Assembly (NCBI RefSeq): GCF_000949865.1
Contig: NZ_JWJH01000006.1
Coordinates: forward strand, 62,001-126,000
Reading direction: 5' to 3'
From: Rhizobium nepotum 39/7
GTDB lineage: Bacteria; Pseudomonadota; Alphaproteobacteria; Rhizobiales; Rhizobiaceae
DNA: 64,000 bases
A model generated the notes under the pieces. That model was given only the letters and a program-made list of their open reading frames with translations, was not told the DNA's origin and ran no database searches. This document shows, one piece after another, positions 1 to 9,878 of this stretch (the first letter of the stretch is position 1; each line of letters begins with the position of its first letter). Both the position numbers and the translations under genes were made by a program.

Positions 1-177
1 GCGCGTTCCACTATCCGTTAAGAGTTTCTGTCGATTCCGGAATTTATGGGGTTCCGTTCTCAAAAACATTTGCCTATAAGCCGCTTCTAGCCTGAAAACT
101 TTGAATTGCGCGCCCCGGCCGGTGATTTTTCACCCTGGCTGGTGTTTTGCGCAACCAAAACGCGGAACGAGAGAGCC

Positions 178-3100
178 ATGCCGAAGCGCCAAGATATCAA
201 GTCCATCCTCATCATTGGCGCAGGACCGATCGTTATCGGTCAGGCATGTGAATTCGACTATTCCGGCACGCAGGCCTGTAAGGCGCTGAAGGAAGAGGGT
301 TACCGGGTCATTCTGGTCAACTCCAACCCGGCGACGATCATGACCGATCCCGGCCTTGCCGACGCGACCTATGTCGAGCCGATCACGCCGGAAGTGGTCG
401 CCAAGATCATCGCCAAGGAACGCCCGGACGCGCTGCTTCCCACCATGGGCGGCCAGACGGCGCTCAACACCGCGCTTTCCCTGAAGCGCATGGGCGTTCT
501 CGACCGCTACAACGTGGAAATGATCGGCGCGAAGCCCGAAGCCATCGACATGGCAGAAGACCGCGCTTTGTTCCGCGAAGCGATGGCCCGCATCAACCTC
601 GAAACGCCGAAGTCCATGCTCGCCAATGCGACAGAGATCAAGGACGCCGACCGCAAGAAGCACGAAGCCGCCCGCGCCGAACTCAAGGCGAAGCTTTCCG
701 GTGCCGATCTGGACAAGGCGCTGGACGATCTTGAAAACCAGTGGAACCTTGGCGAGACCGACCGCAAGCAGCGCTACATGGCGCATGCGATTGCAATTGC
801 TGCACAGGCCATTGATCATGTTGGCCTGCCCGCCATCATTCGCCCCTCCTTCACGCTTGGCGGCACCGGCGGCGGCATTGCCTATAACCGCTCGGAATTC
901 TTCGACATCGTCTCCGGCGGCCTCGACGCCTCGCCGACCACCGAAGTACTGGTCGAGGAATCGGTTCTCGGCTGGAAGGAATATGAGATGGAAGTGGTCC
1001 GCGACACGGCGGACAATTGCATCATCATCTGCTCCATCGAAAACATCGATCCGATGGGCGTCCACACGGGCGACTCGATCACTGTTGCGCCAGCGCTGAC
1101 GCTGACCGACAAGGAATACCAGATCATGCGCAACGCCTCGATCGCGGTGCTACGCGAGATCGGCGTTGAGACCGGCGGCTCGAACGTGCAGTTCGCCGTC
1201 AACCCGAAGGACGGCCGCCTCGTCGTCATCGAAATGAACCCGCGCGTCTCGCGCTCCTCGGCGCTGGCTTCCAAGGCAACCGGCTTCCCGATCGCCAAGA
1301 TCGCCGCCAAGCTCGCCATCGGCTACACACTTGACGAGCTGGAAAACGACATTACCGGCGGCGCGACGCCTGCCTCGTTCGAACCGTCGATCGACTACGT
1401 CGTCACCAAGATCCCGCGTTTCGCCTTCGAGAAATTCCCCGGCGCCTCGCCGATCCTCACCACCGCCATGAAGTCGGTCGGTGAAGTCATGGCCATTGGC
1501 CGCACCTTCGCGGAATCGCTGCAGAAGGCGCTGCGCGGCATGGAAACCGGTCTCACCGGTCTCGATGAAATCGAAATCCCCGGTTTCGAGGAAGGCGAAG
1601 GCTCCAAGAACGCCATACGCGCCGCCATCGGCACCCCGACGCCGGATCGCCTGCGCATGGTCGCACAGGCGCTGCGCATGGGCATGACGGAGCAGGAAGT
1701 TCACGAAAACTCGAAGATCGATCCCTGGTTCATCGCCCAGTTCAAGGCGATCGTGGATATGGAAGCCCGCATCCGCGAACATGGCCTGCCGCAGGACGCT
1801 GAAAACCTGCGGACATTGAAGGCCATGGGCTTCTCCGATGCCCGCCTTGCAAGCCTTACCGGCAAGCGCCCGAAGGAAGTGGCCGAACTGCGCAACAGCC
1901 TCAATGTTCGCCCGGTGTTCAAGCGCATCGATACCTGTGCTGCCGAATTCGCCTCGCCCACCGCCTACATGTATTCGACCTATGAAGTTCCCTTCGTTGG
2001 CGCCGCGCGCTCCGAAGCACAGGTCTCCGACCGCAAAAAGGTCGTCATCCTCGGCGGTGGCCCAAACCGCATCGGCCAGGGCATCGAGTTCGATTATTGC
2101 TGCTGCCATGCCGCCTTCGCGTTGAAGGATGCCGGCTTCGAAGCGATCATGATCAACTGTAACCCGGAAACGGTTTCCACTGACTACGACACCTCCGATC
2201 GTCTCTATTTCGAACCGCTGACGGCCGAAGACGTGATCGAAATCCTGCGCGCCGAACAGGAGCGCGGCGAGCTGGTCGGCGTCATCGTGCAGTTCGGCGG
2301 CCAGACCCCGCTGAAGCTTGCCGAAGCGCTGGAAAAGAACGGCATCCCGATCCTCGGCACCGCGCCTGATATGATCGATCTTGCCGAAGACCGCGACCGC
2401 TTCCAGAAGCTCTTGATGAAGCTCGATCTTGCCCAGCCGAATAACGGCATCGCCTATTCGGTCGAGCAGGCGCGCCTCGTCGCCTCCGAAATCGGTTTCC
2501 CGCTGGTCGTGCGCCCCTCCTACGTTCTGGGTGGCCGCGCCATGCAGATCATCCATTCGGAAGGCCAGCTCCAGACCTATCTGCTCGATACGGTTCCGGG
2601 CCTCGTACCTGAGGACATCAAGCAGCGTTACCCGAACGACAAGACCGGCCAGATCAATACCCTGCTCGGCAAGAACCCGCTTCTGTTCGATAGCTACCTG
2701 ACCAACGCCGTCGAAGTGGACGTCGATGCGCTGTGCGATGGCGAAAACGTCTTCGTCACGGGCATCATGGAGCATATCGAAGAGGCCGGCATCCATTCGG
2801 GCGACTCGGCCTGCTCGCTGCCGTCGCGTTCGCTCAGCGAGGAGACCCTCGACGAGCTGGAACGCCAAACAACGGCGCTTGCCAAGGCGCTTAATGTCGG
2901 CGGCCTGATGAACGTGCAATATGCCATCAAGGATGGCACGATCTACGTTCTCGAGGTCAACCCGCGCGCCTCGCGTACCGTGCCTTTCGTGGCCAAGACC
3001 ATCGGCGCGCCGATCGCCAAGATCGCCGCCCGCATCATGGCGGGTGAGAAGCTTGACGCGGCAATCGCCGCCTATGGCGCAAAACCCGATCCGCGCAACC

Positions 3101-3666
3101 TGAAGCACATCGCCGTCAAGGAAGCCGTCTTCCCCTTCGCGCGCTTCCCCGGCGTCGATATCCTGCTTGGCCCGGAAATGCGCTCGACCGGCGAAGTCAT
3201 CGGCCTCGACACCGATTTCGCGCTGGCTTTCGCCAAGAGCCAGCTCGGCGCGGGCGTCGATCTGCCGCGCTCCGGCACGGTGTTCGTATCGGTGCGCGAC
3301 GACGACAAGGAACGCGTCCTGCCGGCCATTCGCATTCTCGTGGAAAGCGGCTTCAAGGTACTGGCAACCGGCGGCACCCAGCGTTTCCTCGCCGAACAGG
3401 GCGTCAATGCCGAAAAGATCAACAAGGTGCAGGAAGGCCGTCCGCATATCGAGGACGCCATTCGCAACCGTCAGGTCCACCTCGTCATCAACACCACCGA
3501 CAGCAACAAGGCGATTTCGGACTCGAAGTCGCTGCGCCGCGCGACGCTGATGCAGAAGGTGCCATATTACACCACGATGGCCGGTGCGGAAGCAGCAGCC
3601 CTTGCCATCAAGGCGCTGAAGGCCGGCAACCTCGAAGTCAAGCCGTTGCAGAGCTATTTCCAGTAA
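178..3666 (+). CDS. carB: Carbamoyl-phosphate synthase large subunit
   Basis: Makes carbamoyl phosphate from bicarbonate, ATP and glutamine-derived ammonia for arginine and pyrimidine synthesis in the cytoplasm, as partner of CarA (not in this window). The 1162-residue protein has the duplicated layout of the family: two ATP-grasp halves, the first with the glycine-rich loop [10 protein letters not shown], the second half opening with [15 protein letters not shown], and a C-terminal MGS-like allosteric domain (residues about 950-1100). I chose the ATG at 178, which gives MPKRQDIKS and follows a GAGAG ribosome site; an upstream TTG at 106 would add 24 unlikely residues. Full length and intact. 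A strong hairpin terminator follows. Confidence 0.98.
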   Translation: MPKRQDIKSILIIGAGPIVIGQACEFDYSGTQACKALKEEGYRVILVNSNPATIMTDPGLADATYVEPITPEVVAKIIAKERPDALLPTMGGQTALNTALSLKRMGVLDRYNVEMIGAKPEAIDMAEDRALFREAMARINLETPKSMLANATEIKDADRKKHEAARAELKAKLSGADLDKALDDLENQWNLGETDRKQRYMAHAIAIAAQAIDHVGLPAIIRPSFTLGGTGGGIAYNRSEFFDIVSGGLDASPTTEVLVEESVLGWKEYEMEVVRDTADNCIIICSIENIDPMGVHTGDSITVAPALTLTDKEYQIMRNASIAVLREIGVETGGSNVQFAVNPKDGRLVVIEMNPRVSRSSALASKATGFPIAKIAAKLAIGYTLDELENDITGGATPASFEPSIDYVVTKIPRFAFEKFPGASPILTTAMKSVGEVMAIGRTFAESLQKALRGMETGLTGLDEIEIPGFEEGEGSKNAIRAAIGTPTPDRLRMVAQALRMGMTEQEVHENSKIDPWFIAQFKAIVDMEARIREHGLPQDAENLRTLKAMGFSDARLASLTGKRPKEVAELRNSLNVRPVFKRIDTCAAEFASPTAYMYSTYEVPFVGAARSEAQVSDRKKVVILGGGPNRIGQGIEFDYCCCHAAFALKDAGFEAIMINCNPETVSTDYDTSDRLYFEPLTAEDVIEILRAEQERGELVGVIVQFGGQTPLKLAEALEKNGIPILGTAPDMIDLAEDRDRFQKLLMKLDLAQPNNGIAYSVEQARLVASEIGFPLVVRPSYVLGGRAMQIIHSEGQLQTYLLDTVPGLVPEDIKQRYPNDKTGQINTLLGKNPLLFDSYLTNAVEVDVDALCDGENVFVTGIMEHIEEAGIHSGDSACSLPSRSLSEETLDELERQTTALAKALNVGGLMNVQYAIKDGTIYVLEVNPRASRTVPFVAKTIGAPIAKIAARIMAGEKLDAAIAAYGAKPDPRNLKHIAVKEAVFPFARFPGVDILLGPEMRSTGEVIGLDTDFALAFAKSQLGAGVDLPRSGTVFVSVRDDDKERVLPAIRILVESGFKVLATGGTQRFLAEQGVNAEKINKVQEGRPHIEDAIRNRQVHLVINTTDSNKAISDSKSLRRATLMQKVPYYTTMAGAEAAALAIKALKAGNLEVKPLQSYFQ

Positions 3667-3714
3667 GCTTCCGGCGCGGAAAACCTCAAGGTTTTCCGGT
3701 AGTGAAGACAATTG

Positions 3715-3748
3715 AAACGCCGCAGGTCACCATGCCTGCGGCGTTTTG
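3715..3748. terminator. Hairpin terminator between carB and the diguanylate cyclase gene
   Basis: A 12-bp stem (3715-3726 with 3735-3746) and 8-nt loop is followed by TTTTG on the plus strand. The symmetric A and T flanks mean it could stop transcription from both convergent genes. Confidence 0.8.
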
Positions 3749-3774
3749 CTTTGCCACATAAAGGACCCTGAAGC

Positions 3775-4914
3775 TTACGCCGCCATAGCCTCGCGCACGC
3801 AATTGCGCCCTTCGGTCTTGGCGCGGTAAAGGGCGCGGTCCGCCATTTCCGCCAATGTCTGGAGATCGCAGCGCATCTCGCCGCTGATCGCGACGCCGAT
3901 GCTGATCGTCACGCCGACGCGCAAACTGCCGCAATCGACCTCGGTTATCGCAACCGCATCGCGAATGCGTTCGCCGATCATGCAGGCTTTCTGAACGCCG
4001 GCGCCCGGCAGGAAGATGATGAATTCCTCGCCGCCATAACGCGCCAGCACGTCACCGCCGCGTATGCTGCCACCGATTCGCTTCGCCACTTCCTGAAGAA
4101 CGCTATCGCCGACGGCGTGGCCAAAACGGTCGTTGATCGCCTTGAAATGATCGAGATCGAGCAACATGGCGGCATCCGCAGGATTTGGCACCGCAGGCAT
4201 GGCCTGGAAAAAGAAACGCCGGTTCTTGACGCCCGTCAGCGGATCGGTGTTTGCGAGAACCAGCAATTTCCGCTCGGAGCGCTCGGCCACCAGGATCATC
4301 ACGAACAGGGCGATTGCGAAGTTCAGTGTGATGATGAAGAAGAACGCATCGACGATATTGATGCTGGCATAATCGGGGAAAAGCATGCTTTTCATCACCA
4401 ACAGCGATATGAGCCCGGAAATGCCCGTGATAGCCGCAAGCGCCAGCCGGGAAAGAAGCGGCTCCTTGCGCCAGTTGGCGAGAAAAACGACCGCGCCCGC
4501 AAGATAGGCCAGAGCCGCGCAACCGTTGAACAGGGCCGCGCGAAACGCGTTATTGTCAGCGATTTGCTGCGCAACGACAATCGCCATCATGGCGATGACG
4601 CAGGTAACGAAAACGGTCCACTTTACGGGCGAACGTCCATCGCACAAGATTTTCAGACCGAGCCAGATCAGCGAATAACCCGCAATACCGAAGACGACGC
4701 TGCCGAGCTGCCATAAGGCGGGCGAAACCATTCCCCATTCACCGTAACCGGCAAGTGTCGAGCCGATTACCATCGCTGCAAAGCCAGCAGCAAGAACAGC
4801 CGGGCCAGGCAAACCGCGATTTGTCAATTTGAGGTAGATGAAACTCAACAATCCGACGATGTAAGAACATTTTTGCATCAATATGACGGTCGTAAGATCG
4901 AGTTCGCCAAACAT
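3775..4914 (-). CDS. Membrane-anchored diguanylate cyclase (GGDEF)
   Basis: Predicted to make cyclic di-GMP at the inner membrane. The N-terminal half (about residues 1-205) is a run of hydrophobic helices with short loops, a multi-TM sensor-like region that I cannot assign to a named family. The C-terminal half is a GGDEF domain with an active-site GGEEF and an RGGD sequence five residues before it, matching the RxxD product-inhibition site, so it is probably active and feedback inhibited. I chose ATG 4914; a TTG at 4929 would add five residues. Convergent with carB and monocistronic as far as I can see. The signal sensed is unknown. Confidence 0.9.
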   Translation of the reverse strand: MFGELDLTTVILMQKCSYIVGLLSFIYLKLTNRGLPGPAVLAAGFAAMVIGSTLAGYGEWGMVSPALWQLGSVVFGIAGYSLIWLGLKILCDGRSPVKWTVFVTCVIAMMAIVVAQQIADNNAFRAALFNGCAALAYLAGAVVFLANWRKEPLLSRLALAAITGISGLISLLVMKSMLFPDYASINIVDAFFFIITLNFAIALFVMILVAERSERKLLVLANTDPLTGVKNRRFFFQAMPAVPNPADAAMLLDLDHFKAINDRFGHAVGDSVLQEVAKRIGGSIRGGDVLARYGGEEFIIFLPGAGVQKACMIGERIRDAVAITEVDCGSLRVGVTISIGVAISGEMRCDLQTLAEMADRALYRAKTEGRNCVREAMAA

Positions 4915-5263
4915 AACATGCCCACGCAATAGATAAATTGAAACGACACAATTAAATTATGAAGTATAAAAATACAATAAAATTCCAAATTTAATAGACA
5001 TTAAAATATTACTCCAACATTGGGAATATGCCCATTCGCTCTGCGGGGCGGTGCCCCCGGAGATCTCGGCATGCCCTGAAAGCGCAGGACACATCGTATT
5101 TCGCCGCATTGGAAAAGATGGCCAACCGTTGCGCGCTGCCTTCCCAATGGTCATGTTCACTCTATGTCCCCTCGAAAGAGATCAAACGTTCCATCTAACT
5201 ATTTGAATTAAATTAGAAATATACCTGTTTCAAATTTGCTGGCATTTCCCTGCCGTCTTCTGA

Positions 5264-5269
5264 TATAGT
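5264..5269 (+). promoter_or_regulatory. Candidate greA promoter -10 element
   Basis: TATAGT at 5264-5269 is a good -10 match about 100 bases before greA. I see no strong -35 at ideal spacing (TTGCTG lies 22 bases upstream), so this is tentative. It would start a transcript near 5276, just before the leader hairpin. Confidence 0.35.
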
Positions 5270-5292
5270 CGGCTCAGTTGTGATTTTGACAT

Positions 5293-5328
5293 GGTTCCGG
5301 AGTTCCTCTCCGGAACCTGTTTCTTTTT
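5293..5328 (+). terminator. Terminator hairpin inside the greA leader
   Basis: A perfect 9-bp GC-rich stem (5293-5301 with 5309-5317, 7-nt loop) is followed by TGTTTCTTTTT, the form of an intrinsic terminator. It lies 42 bases before the greA start and points the same way, with no gene upstream on that strand that needs terminating. Premature termination in the leader is therefore likely; in E. coli a terminator in the greA leader yields the short GraL RNAs. Confidence 0.75.
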
Positions 5329-5369
5329 GTGTCTGCAAGTAAAGCGACAGGACTGCGAAGGATAAAAAA

Positions 5370-5846
5370 ATGGTAGAAAAAGTACCGATGACGCACGGTG
5401 GATTCATCAAGCTGCAGGAGGAGCTGCGCTTTCGTCAGCAGGAGGAGCGTCCCCGTATCATCGAGGCAATTGCGGAAGCGCGCGCCCATGGCGACCTTTC
5501 GGAAAATGCCGAGTACCACGCTGCCAAGGAAGCACAGAGCCACAATGAAGGCCGCATCACCGAACTCGAAGATCTGACCGCACGCGCGGAAGTCATCGAC
5601 CTGTCCAAGATGTCCGGTTCCAAGATCAAATTCGGCGCCACTGTGAAGCTGATCGACGAGGATAGCGACGAGGAAAGAACCTACCAGATCGTTGGCGACC
5701 AGGAAGCCGATGTGAAGGCTGGCCGTATTTCCATTTCCTCGCCCATCGCCCGCGCCCTCATCGGCAAGGAAGTCGGCGACAGCATTGAAGTCAACGCTCC
5801 CGGCGGCGCCAAGGGTTACGAGATTCTCGCGGTGCAGTGGGGCTGA
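5370..5846 (+). CDS. greA: Transcription elongation factor GreA
   Basis: Rescues backtracked RNA polymerase by stimulating cleavage of the extruded 3' RNA end. The 158 residues have the family layout: an N-terminal antiparallel coiled coil with the acidic tip region ([13 protein letters not shown], around residues 42-54) and a C-terminal FKBP-like domain ending in [10 protein letters not shown]. Length is normal. The ATG at 5370 follows AAGGATAAAAAA. It has an attenuator-like hairpin in the leader and a GC-rich hairpin after the stop. The order greA then lpsB matches rhizobial chromosomes. Confidence 0.98.
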   Translation: MVEKVPMTHGGFIKLQEELRFRQQEERPRIIEAIAEARAHGDLSENAEYHAAKEAQSHNEGRITELEDLTARAEVIDLSKMSGSKIKFGATVKLIDEDSDEERTYQIVGDQEADVKAGRISISSPIARALIGKEVGDSIEVNAPGGAKGYEILAVQWG

Positions 5847-5860
5847 TTGCCCTCAAATGC

Positions 5861-5887
5861 AATGCGCCCGCTGCGGGCGCATTGCTT
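5861..5887 (+). terminator. Hairpin after greA
   Basis: A near-perfect inverted repeat (5861-5871 with 5873-5883) follows the greA stop; the T run after it is short (GCTTTCC), so termination may be partial and allow read-through into lpsB. Confidence 0.55.
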
Positions 5888-5992
5888 TCCGACGTATCGA
5901 ACTGAACGCGCCCTGGAGCGCTCTGCGTCCGAAACGACGTTGCACAAGAACGCTCTAGCACTTCGAATCTGCCGCAAAGACGGAAGCCCATC

Positions 5993-7045
5993 TTGCCCCA
6001 CGCCAGTCTGAAAGATGTGCAGGTGCTTGCGCCGAACTTCAAACGCCGGCTCTCCGGCGTCACCTCCACCATCGTCCAGCTTATCCCGGTGCAAAACCGG
6101 CTGGGGCAGAAGGTAGCCGTCATCGGACCCGGCCTGCCCCAGCATCTGCCGCATGTGCGTTTCCGCGATCTGTGGCGGCTCTGGCAGAACGGTCCGCTCG
6201 GCGGCCCGCGCATATGGCACGCCCGCCGCAATCTGGAAATGCTGCCGGGCATTTTTATGCGTGATGTGCTGCGCATGAAGGTGAAGCTGCTCTTCACCTC
6301 GGCCGCGCAAAGGCGGCATTCGGCCTATACCCGCTTTCTGATTTCGAAGATGGATGCGGTGGTCGCGACAAGCGGCCGTTCCGGCTCGTTTCTGGAAGTT
6401 CCCCATAGTGTTGTCATGCACGGCGTCGATACCGACCTGTTTCATCCGGGAAACGGTCCCGAAGACACGATCGCCTCGACCGGCCTGCCGGGCCAGTATC
6501 TGATCGGCTGTTTCGGACGGGTGCGCCACCAGAAGGGTACCGACCTTTTCGTGCGCGCCATGATCGAGCTTCTGCCCGCCCACCCCGAATGGACGGCGGT
6601 CGTTTCCGGCCGCGTAACCCCGGAACACAAAGCCTTCGCCGATAAGCTCACAGCCGATGTCGCAGCCGCCGGCCTCTCGGACCGCATCGTGTTTCAAGGC
6701 GAAGTGGACGACATCAAGCCCTGGTACCGGCGGCTGACGCTTTACGTCGCGCCGTCGCGCAACGAGGGTTTCGGCTTGACGCCGCTCGAAGCCATGGCTT
6801 CGGAAACGGCCGTCGTCGCCAGCAATGCCGGGGCCTATGAGGAGATGATCGTCAGGGGCGAGACCGGCATGGTCGTCGAAGCCGGCGACTACCCATCCCT
6901 GCGGGATGCGATAAAACCCTATCTTGCCGACCCGGCCCTCGCCAGGGACCATGCCCGTGCCGGGCTTGCGCATGTGCGCAATGTATTCCCGCTGGAAAAA
7001 GAGGCGACAAGCCTCGGCACGATCTACGACGTGCTGCGCGGGTAA
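5993..7045 (+). CDS. lpsB: Lipopolysaccharide core glycosyltransferase (GT4 family)
   Basis: Predicted to transfer a sugar (mannose in characterised LpcC/LpsB homologues) to the LPS inner core on the cytoplasmic face of the membrane. The 350-residue protein opens with APNFKRRLSGVTST, typical of the LpsB/LpcC group, and has the GT4 donor-site region RNEGFGLTPLEAMASETAVV with the EX7E-type pattern. No ATG fits: the frame opens at TTG 5993, preceded by CGGAAG at good distance, or GTG 6017. I chose TTG. Location between greA and an Lrp regulator agrees with the S. meliloti order. The sugar specificity is inferred from relatives. Confidence 0.88.
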   Translation: MPHASLKDVQVLAPNFKRRLSGVTSTIVQLIPVQNRLGQKVAVIGPGLPQHLPHVRFRDLWRLWQNGPLGGPRIWHARRNLEMLPGIFMRDVLRMKVKLLFTSAAQRRHSAYTRFLISKMDAVVATSGRSGSFLEVPHSVVMHGVDTDLFHPGNGPEDTIASTGLPGQYLIGCFGRVRHQKGTDLFVRAMIELLPAHPEWTAVVSGRVTPEHKAFADKLTADVAAAGLSDRIVFQGEVDDIKPWYRRLTLYVAPSRNEGFGLTPLEAMASETAVVASNAGAYEEMIVRGETGMVVEAGDYPSLRDAIKPYLADPALARDHARAGLAHVRNVFPLEKEATSLGTIYDVLRG

Positions 7046-7066
7046 GCGGCGGCAAGGCGTCGCCGT

Positions 7067-7534
7067 TCAGATCTCCACGAGACCGACGCGCTTGACCTGA
7101 CGGATGGTGAGCATGGTGCGCACCGTATCGACGTTTTCATCCGCGGTCAGAACCTCGATGACGAAATCCTGGAACTCGGTCAGGTTTCTGGCGATGCAAT
7201 GCAGCAGGAAATCGCTTTCGCCGGACACCATCCATGCCTGCCGCACCAGCGACCATCCACCCGTCGCCGCCGCAAAGGCTTTCAGATTGCTGTCCGACTG
7301 GCGCTTGAGACCGACCATGCAGAAGGCGACGAGATCGAAACCCAGCTTCGGCGCGTTCAACATGGCGTGATACCCCTCGATCACATCAGCTTCTTCCAGC
7401 TTGCGGACGCGCCTGAGGCAGGGCGGAGCGGAAATCCCGACCCGTTCGGCCAGCTCCACATTGGTCATGCGCCCGTCACGCTGCAATTCGCGCAGGATTT
7501 TCAGATCGATGGCATCGAGTTCGACGCTGGTCAC
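7067..7534 (-). CDS. Lrp/AsnC family transcriptional regulator
   Basis: A 155-residue DNA-binding regulator of the feast/famine family, usually responding to an amino acid. Residues 1-60 form the winged HTH (LDAIDLKILRELQRDGRMTN, then VELAERVGIS), and residues 65-150 the RAM/AsnC ligand-binding domain. It starts at ATG 7534, divergent from trxB with about 250 bases between starts, and converges with lpsB. Its target is unknown; Lrp-type proteins often regulate themselves or the adjacent divergent gene, but nothing here shows that. Confidence 0.92.
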   Translation of the reverse strand: MTSVELDAIDLKILRELQRDGRMTNVELAERVGISAPPCLRRVRKLEEADVIEGYHAMLNAPKLGFDLVAFCMVGLKRQSDSNLKAFAAATGGWSLVRQAWMVSGESDFLLHCIARNLTEFQDFVIEVLTADENVDTVRTMLTIRQVKRVGLVEI

Positions 7535-7785
7535 GGAGAAGTTCCTCGTTTAGCTGGAGAACTTCCTTGTACTATTTGGTACGGGATTCGCAACAATATG
7601 CCGCCGGCTGGTCACAAAATTGCGCGCGCATCCACAACTGCCTTGTTGGTAACGCAAGGCTGCCCTTGAATAAAGGCACTAGACAACCTTAAATACCTGC
7701 CAACGAAGGGGTTGTGGCCTGTCCGCCGTCTTGCGGCTGGAAGGCTCTGCTGCCGAAAGGCCCCGCTATTGAAAGGAATGTTTCC

Positions 7786-8760
7786 ATGTCTGCCCGCCAT
7801 ACCAAGGTATTGATCATAGGCTCTGGTCCCGCCGGGTATACGGCTGCGATCTACGCGGCCCGCGCAATGCTGAAACCCGTGCTGATTGCCGGCATGGAAC
7901 AGGGTGGCCAGCTGATGATCACCACCGATGTCGAGAACTATCCAGGCTTCGCCGATCCGATCCAGGGGCCCTGGCTGATGGACCAGATGCTGAAACAGGC
8001 AACGCATGTGGGCGCTGAAATCGTCAGCGACCTCGTGACCGAAGTCGAAACCAACACGCGCCCCTTCGTGGTCAAGACCGATTCCGGTCAGGTCTGGACC
8101 GCCGACACGCTGATCATCGCCACCGGCGCCAAGGCAAAGTGGCTCGGAATTGAGAGCGAACAGCAATTTCAGGGCTTCGGTGTTTCGGCCTGCGCGACCT
8201 GTGATGGTTTCTTTTATCGCAACAAGGATGTGATCGTGGTCGGCGGCGGCAACTCCGCCGTGGAAGAAGCGCTCTATCTCGCCCATATCGCGAAATCAGT
8301 GACCGTCGTGCATCGCCGCGATAGCTTCCGCTCGGAGAAGATCCTTCAGCAACGGCTTTTCGCCAAGGAAAACGTCAAGATCCTGTGGAACACGGAAATC
8401 GCCGAAATCACCGGCGCACCCGCCAAGCCGCCCATGCCGCCCTCCGTCTCGGGCGTGAGGCTGCGTGACACCAAGACCGGTGCGATCAGCGACACGCCGA
8501 TCGACGGCGTCTTCGTCGCCATCGGCCATGCGCCGGCGGTCGAACTGTTCAACGGCAAGGTGAAGCTCAAGGATAATGGTTACATGTGGACCGCACCCGA
8601 TTCCACGGCGACCGACGTGGAAGGTATTTTCGCGGCCGGCGACGTCACCGACGATATTTACCGCCAGGCAATCACCGCCGCCGGCATGGGCTGCATGGCA
8701 GCCCTTGAAGCAGAACGGTATCTCACCGCGCAACAACCGCTCGCGGTAGCAGCGGAATAA
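7786..8760 (+). CDS. trxB: Thioredoxin-disulfide reductase
   Basis: Reduces thioredoxin with NADPH through FAD in the cytoplasm. The 324-residue protein shows the N-terminal FAD-binding GSGPAGYTAAIYAARA, the redox-active disulfide CATC (in FGVSACATCDGFFYR, residue about 136-139), the NADPH-binding GGGNSAVEEAL, and the C-terminal FAD motif GIFAAGDVTDD. The ATG at 7786 follows GAAAGGAATGTTTCC. Only 18 bases separate its stop from lsrB, so the two are probably co-transcribed, linking thiol redox enzyme and a redox-linked regulator. Confidence 0.98.
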   Translation: MSARHTKVLIIGSGPAGYTAAIYAARAMLKPVLIAGMEQGGQLMITTDVENYPGFADPIQGPWLMDQMLKQATHVGAEIVSDLVTEVETNTRPFVVKTDSGQVWTADTLIIATGAKAKWLGIESEQQFQGFGVSACATCDGFFYRNKDVIVVGGGNSAVEEALYLAHIAKSVTVVHRRDSFRSEKILQQRLFAKENVKILWNTEIAEITGAPAKPPMPPSVSGVRLRDTKTGAISDTPIDGVFVAIGHAPAVELFNGKVKLKDNGYMWTAPDSTATDVEGIFAAGDVTDDIYRQAITAAGMGCMAALEAERYLTAQQPLAVAAE

Positions 8761-8778
8761 CCGAAAGGCAGGATAGGC

Positions 8779-9681
8779 ATGGCAATGCCATTGGACTGGG
8801 ATAAACTGCGCATTTTTCATGCCGCAGCCGAAGCGGGGTCTTTTACCCACGCTGCCGACAAGCTGCATTTGTCCCAGTCGGCCATCAGCCGTCAGGTCAG
8901 CGCGCTGGAACAGGATGTCGGCGTCAAGCTGTTTCACCGTCATGCCCGAGGTCTGATCCTCACCGAGCAGGGCGAACTGCTTTATCGCACCGCCCATGAC
9001 GTGCTGCTGAAGCTTGAAACCGTCAAGATGCAGCTGACCGAAACGACGGAGAAGCCGAGCGGCAAGCTGCGCGTGACGACGACCGTCGGTCTCGGCCAGG
9101 GCTGGTTGACGGACAAGGTGCAGGAATTCCTGCAACTTTATCCGGAAATGTCGATCCAGCTCATCCTCGACAATGAGGAGCTGGATGTGAACATGCGGCA
9201 CGCCGATTGCGCCATCCGCCTGCGCCAGCCGCAGCAATCGGACCTCATCCAGCGCAAGCTGTTTACGGTCCACATGCACGTCTATGCGGCGCCCTCCTAT
9301 ATCAACCGCCATGGCGAGCCGCAGTCGATCGAGGATCTGGACAATCACCGCATCATCTCCTTCGGCGAACCGGCGCCCAACTACCTGCTCGATGTCAACT
9401 GGCTGGAAAATGCGGGGCGCTCGTCGGACAACACGCGCATTCCACATCTGCAGATCAACAGCCAGACCTCGATCAAGCGCGCCTGCCTTCTGGGGATAGG
9501 TATCGCCTGTTTGCCCGATTATATCGTCGGGCGCGACCCGGGACTGATTCAGCTGTCGCTTGCCGCCGATATTCCCTCGTTCGATACCTACTTCTGTTAT
9601 CCCGACGAGATGAAAAACGCTGCAAAACTGAAAGTCTTCCGGGATTTCGTCGTTGCCAAGGCACGGAACTGGAACTTCTGA
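8779..9681 (+). CDS. lsrB: LysR-family regulator LsrB (VtlR homologue)
   Basis: Predicted transcription factor of 300 residues with an N-terminal winged HTH (residues 7-65, AADKLHLSQSAISRQVSALE) and a substrate-binding domain. It lies directly downstream of trxB and upstream of the tandem AbcR-like sRNAs, exactly the context of S. meliloti LsrB and of VtlR in Agrobacterium and Brucella, where it is tied to LPS, oxidative stress and sRNA control. Cysteines are at residues 144, 236, 244 and 273, candidates for the redox switch reported for LsrB. The ATG at 8779 (MAMPLDWDKL) follows AAAGGCAGGATAGGC. The following hairpin at 9744 ends the operon. Confidence 0.92.
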   Translation: MAMPLDWDKLRIFHAAAEAGSFTHAADKLHLSQSAISRQVSALEQDVGVKLFHRHARGLILTEQGELLYRTAHDVLLKLETVKMQLTETTEKPSGKLRVTTTVGLGQGWLTDKVQEFLQLYPEMSIQLILDNEELDVNMRHADCAIRLRQPQQSDLIQRKLFTVHMHVYAAPSYINRHGEPQSIEDLDNHRIISFGEPAPNYLLDVNWLENAGRSSDNTRIPHLQINSQTSIKRACLLGIGIACLPDYIVGRDPGLIQLSLAADIPSFDTYFCYPDEMKNAAKLKVFRDFVVAKARNWNF

Positions 9682-9743
9682 CGTTTAAATAGCCGACGAG
9701 CGGATATAATTGTTTAAATTCAATAACTTGCACAATGGTGCGT

Positions 9744-9776
9744 GAGAGCGGCACATAGATGCCGCTCTCCAGCTTT
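9744..9776 (+). terminator. Hairpin after lsrB
   Basis: A perfect 9-bp stem (9744-9752 with 9761-9769) 63 bases after the lsrB stop is followed by CAGCTTTG, a weak T stretch. It probably ends the trxB-lsrB transcript. Confidence 0.55.
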
Positions 9777-9807
9777 GCACATAAAATATACCGGAAATAT
9801 CTAGACC

Positions 9808-9823
9808 TGCATCAAGCGCATGC
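9808..9823. promoter_or_regulatory. Candidate LysR-type (LsrB) binding site upstream of the first sRNA
   Basis: GCAT-N7-ATGC at 9809-9823, also fitting T-N11-A, is centred about 63 bases before the predicted start of the first sRNA, where LysR activators normally bind. No equivalent is seen before the second sRNA. The link to LsrB is inference from position and neighbours. Confidence 0.45.
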
Positions 9824-9843
9824 CTGACCTGCACAAAGAAGAG

Positions 9844-9872
9844 TTGTTTCGTGCACAAAAAAGCACCATATC
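9844..9872 (+). promoter_or_regulatory. Promoter of the first AbcR-like sRNA
   Basis: TTGTTT at 9844-9849 and CATATC at 9867-9872 are 17 bases apart. The same hexamers at the same spacing precede the second sRNA, which supports both. Confidence 0.65.
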
Positions 9873-9878
9873 GCTCTC

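Larger units (their letters stand above)
4915..5369. other. 455-bp intergenic region, AT-rich, containing the greA leader
   Basis: About 4940-5030 and 5190-5240 are far richer in A and T than the flanking genes. No convincing ORF, tRNA or repeat is seen. It must hold the promoter of the diguanylate cyclase (leftward) and of greA (rightward). The last 80 bases contain the hairpin terminator annotated separately. Confidence 0.6.

Noticed and set aside
1150-3711. Long minus-strand frame of 853 codons opposite carB
   Set aside because: It is the antisense of a clearly recognisable carB; GC-rich third positions keep such frames open and its residue make-up matches no family.
4957-5160. 67-codon minus-strand frame in the AT-rich gap
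   Set aside because: No ribosome site or recognisable features, and composition follows the AT-rich background.
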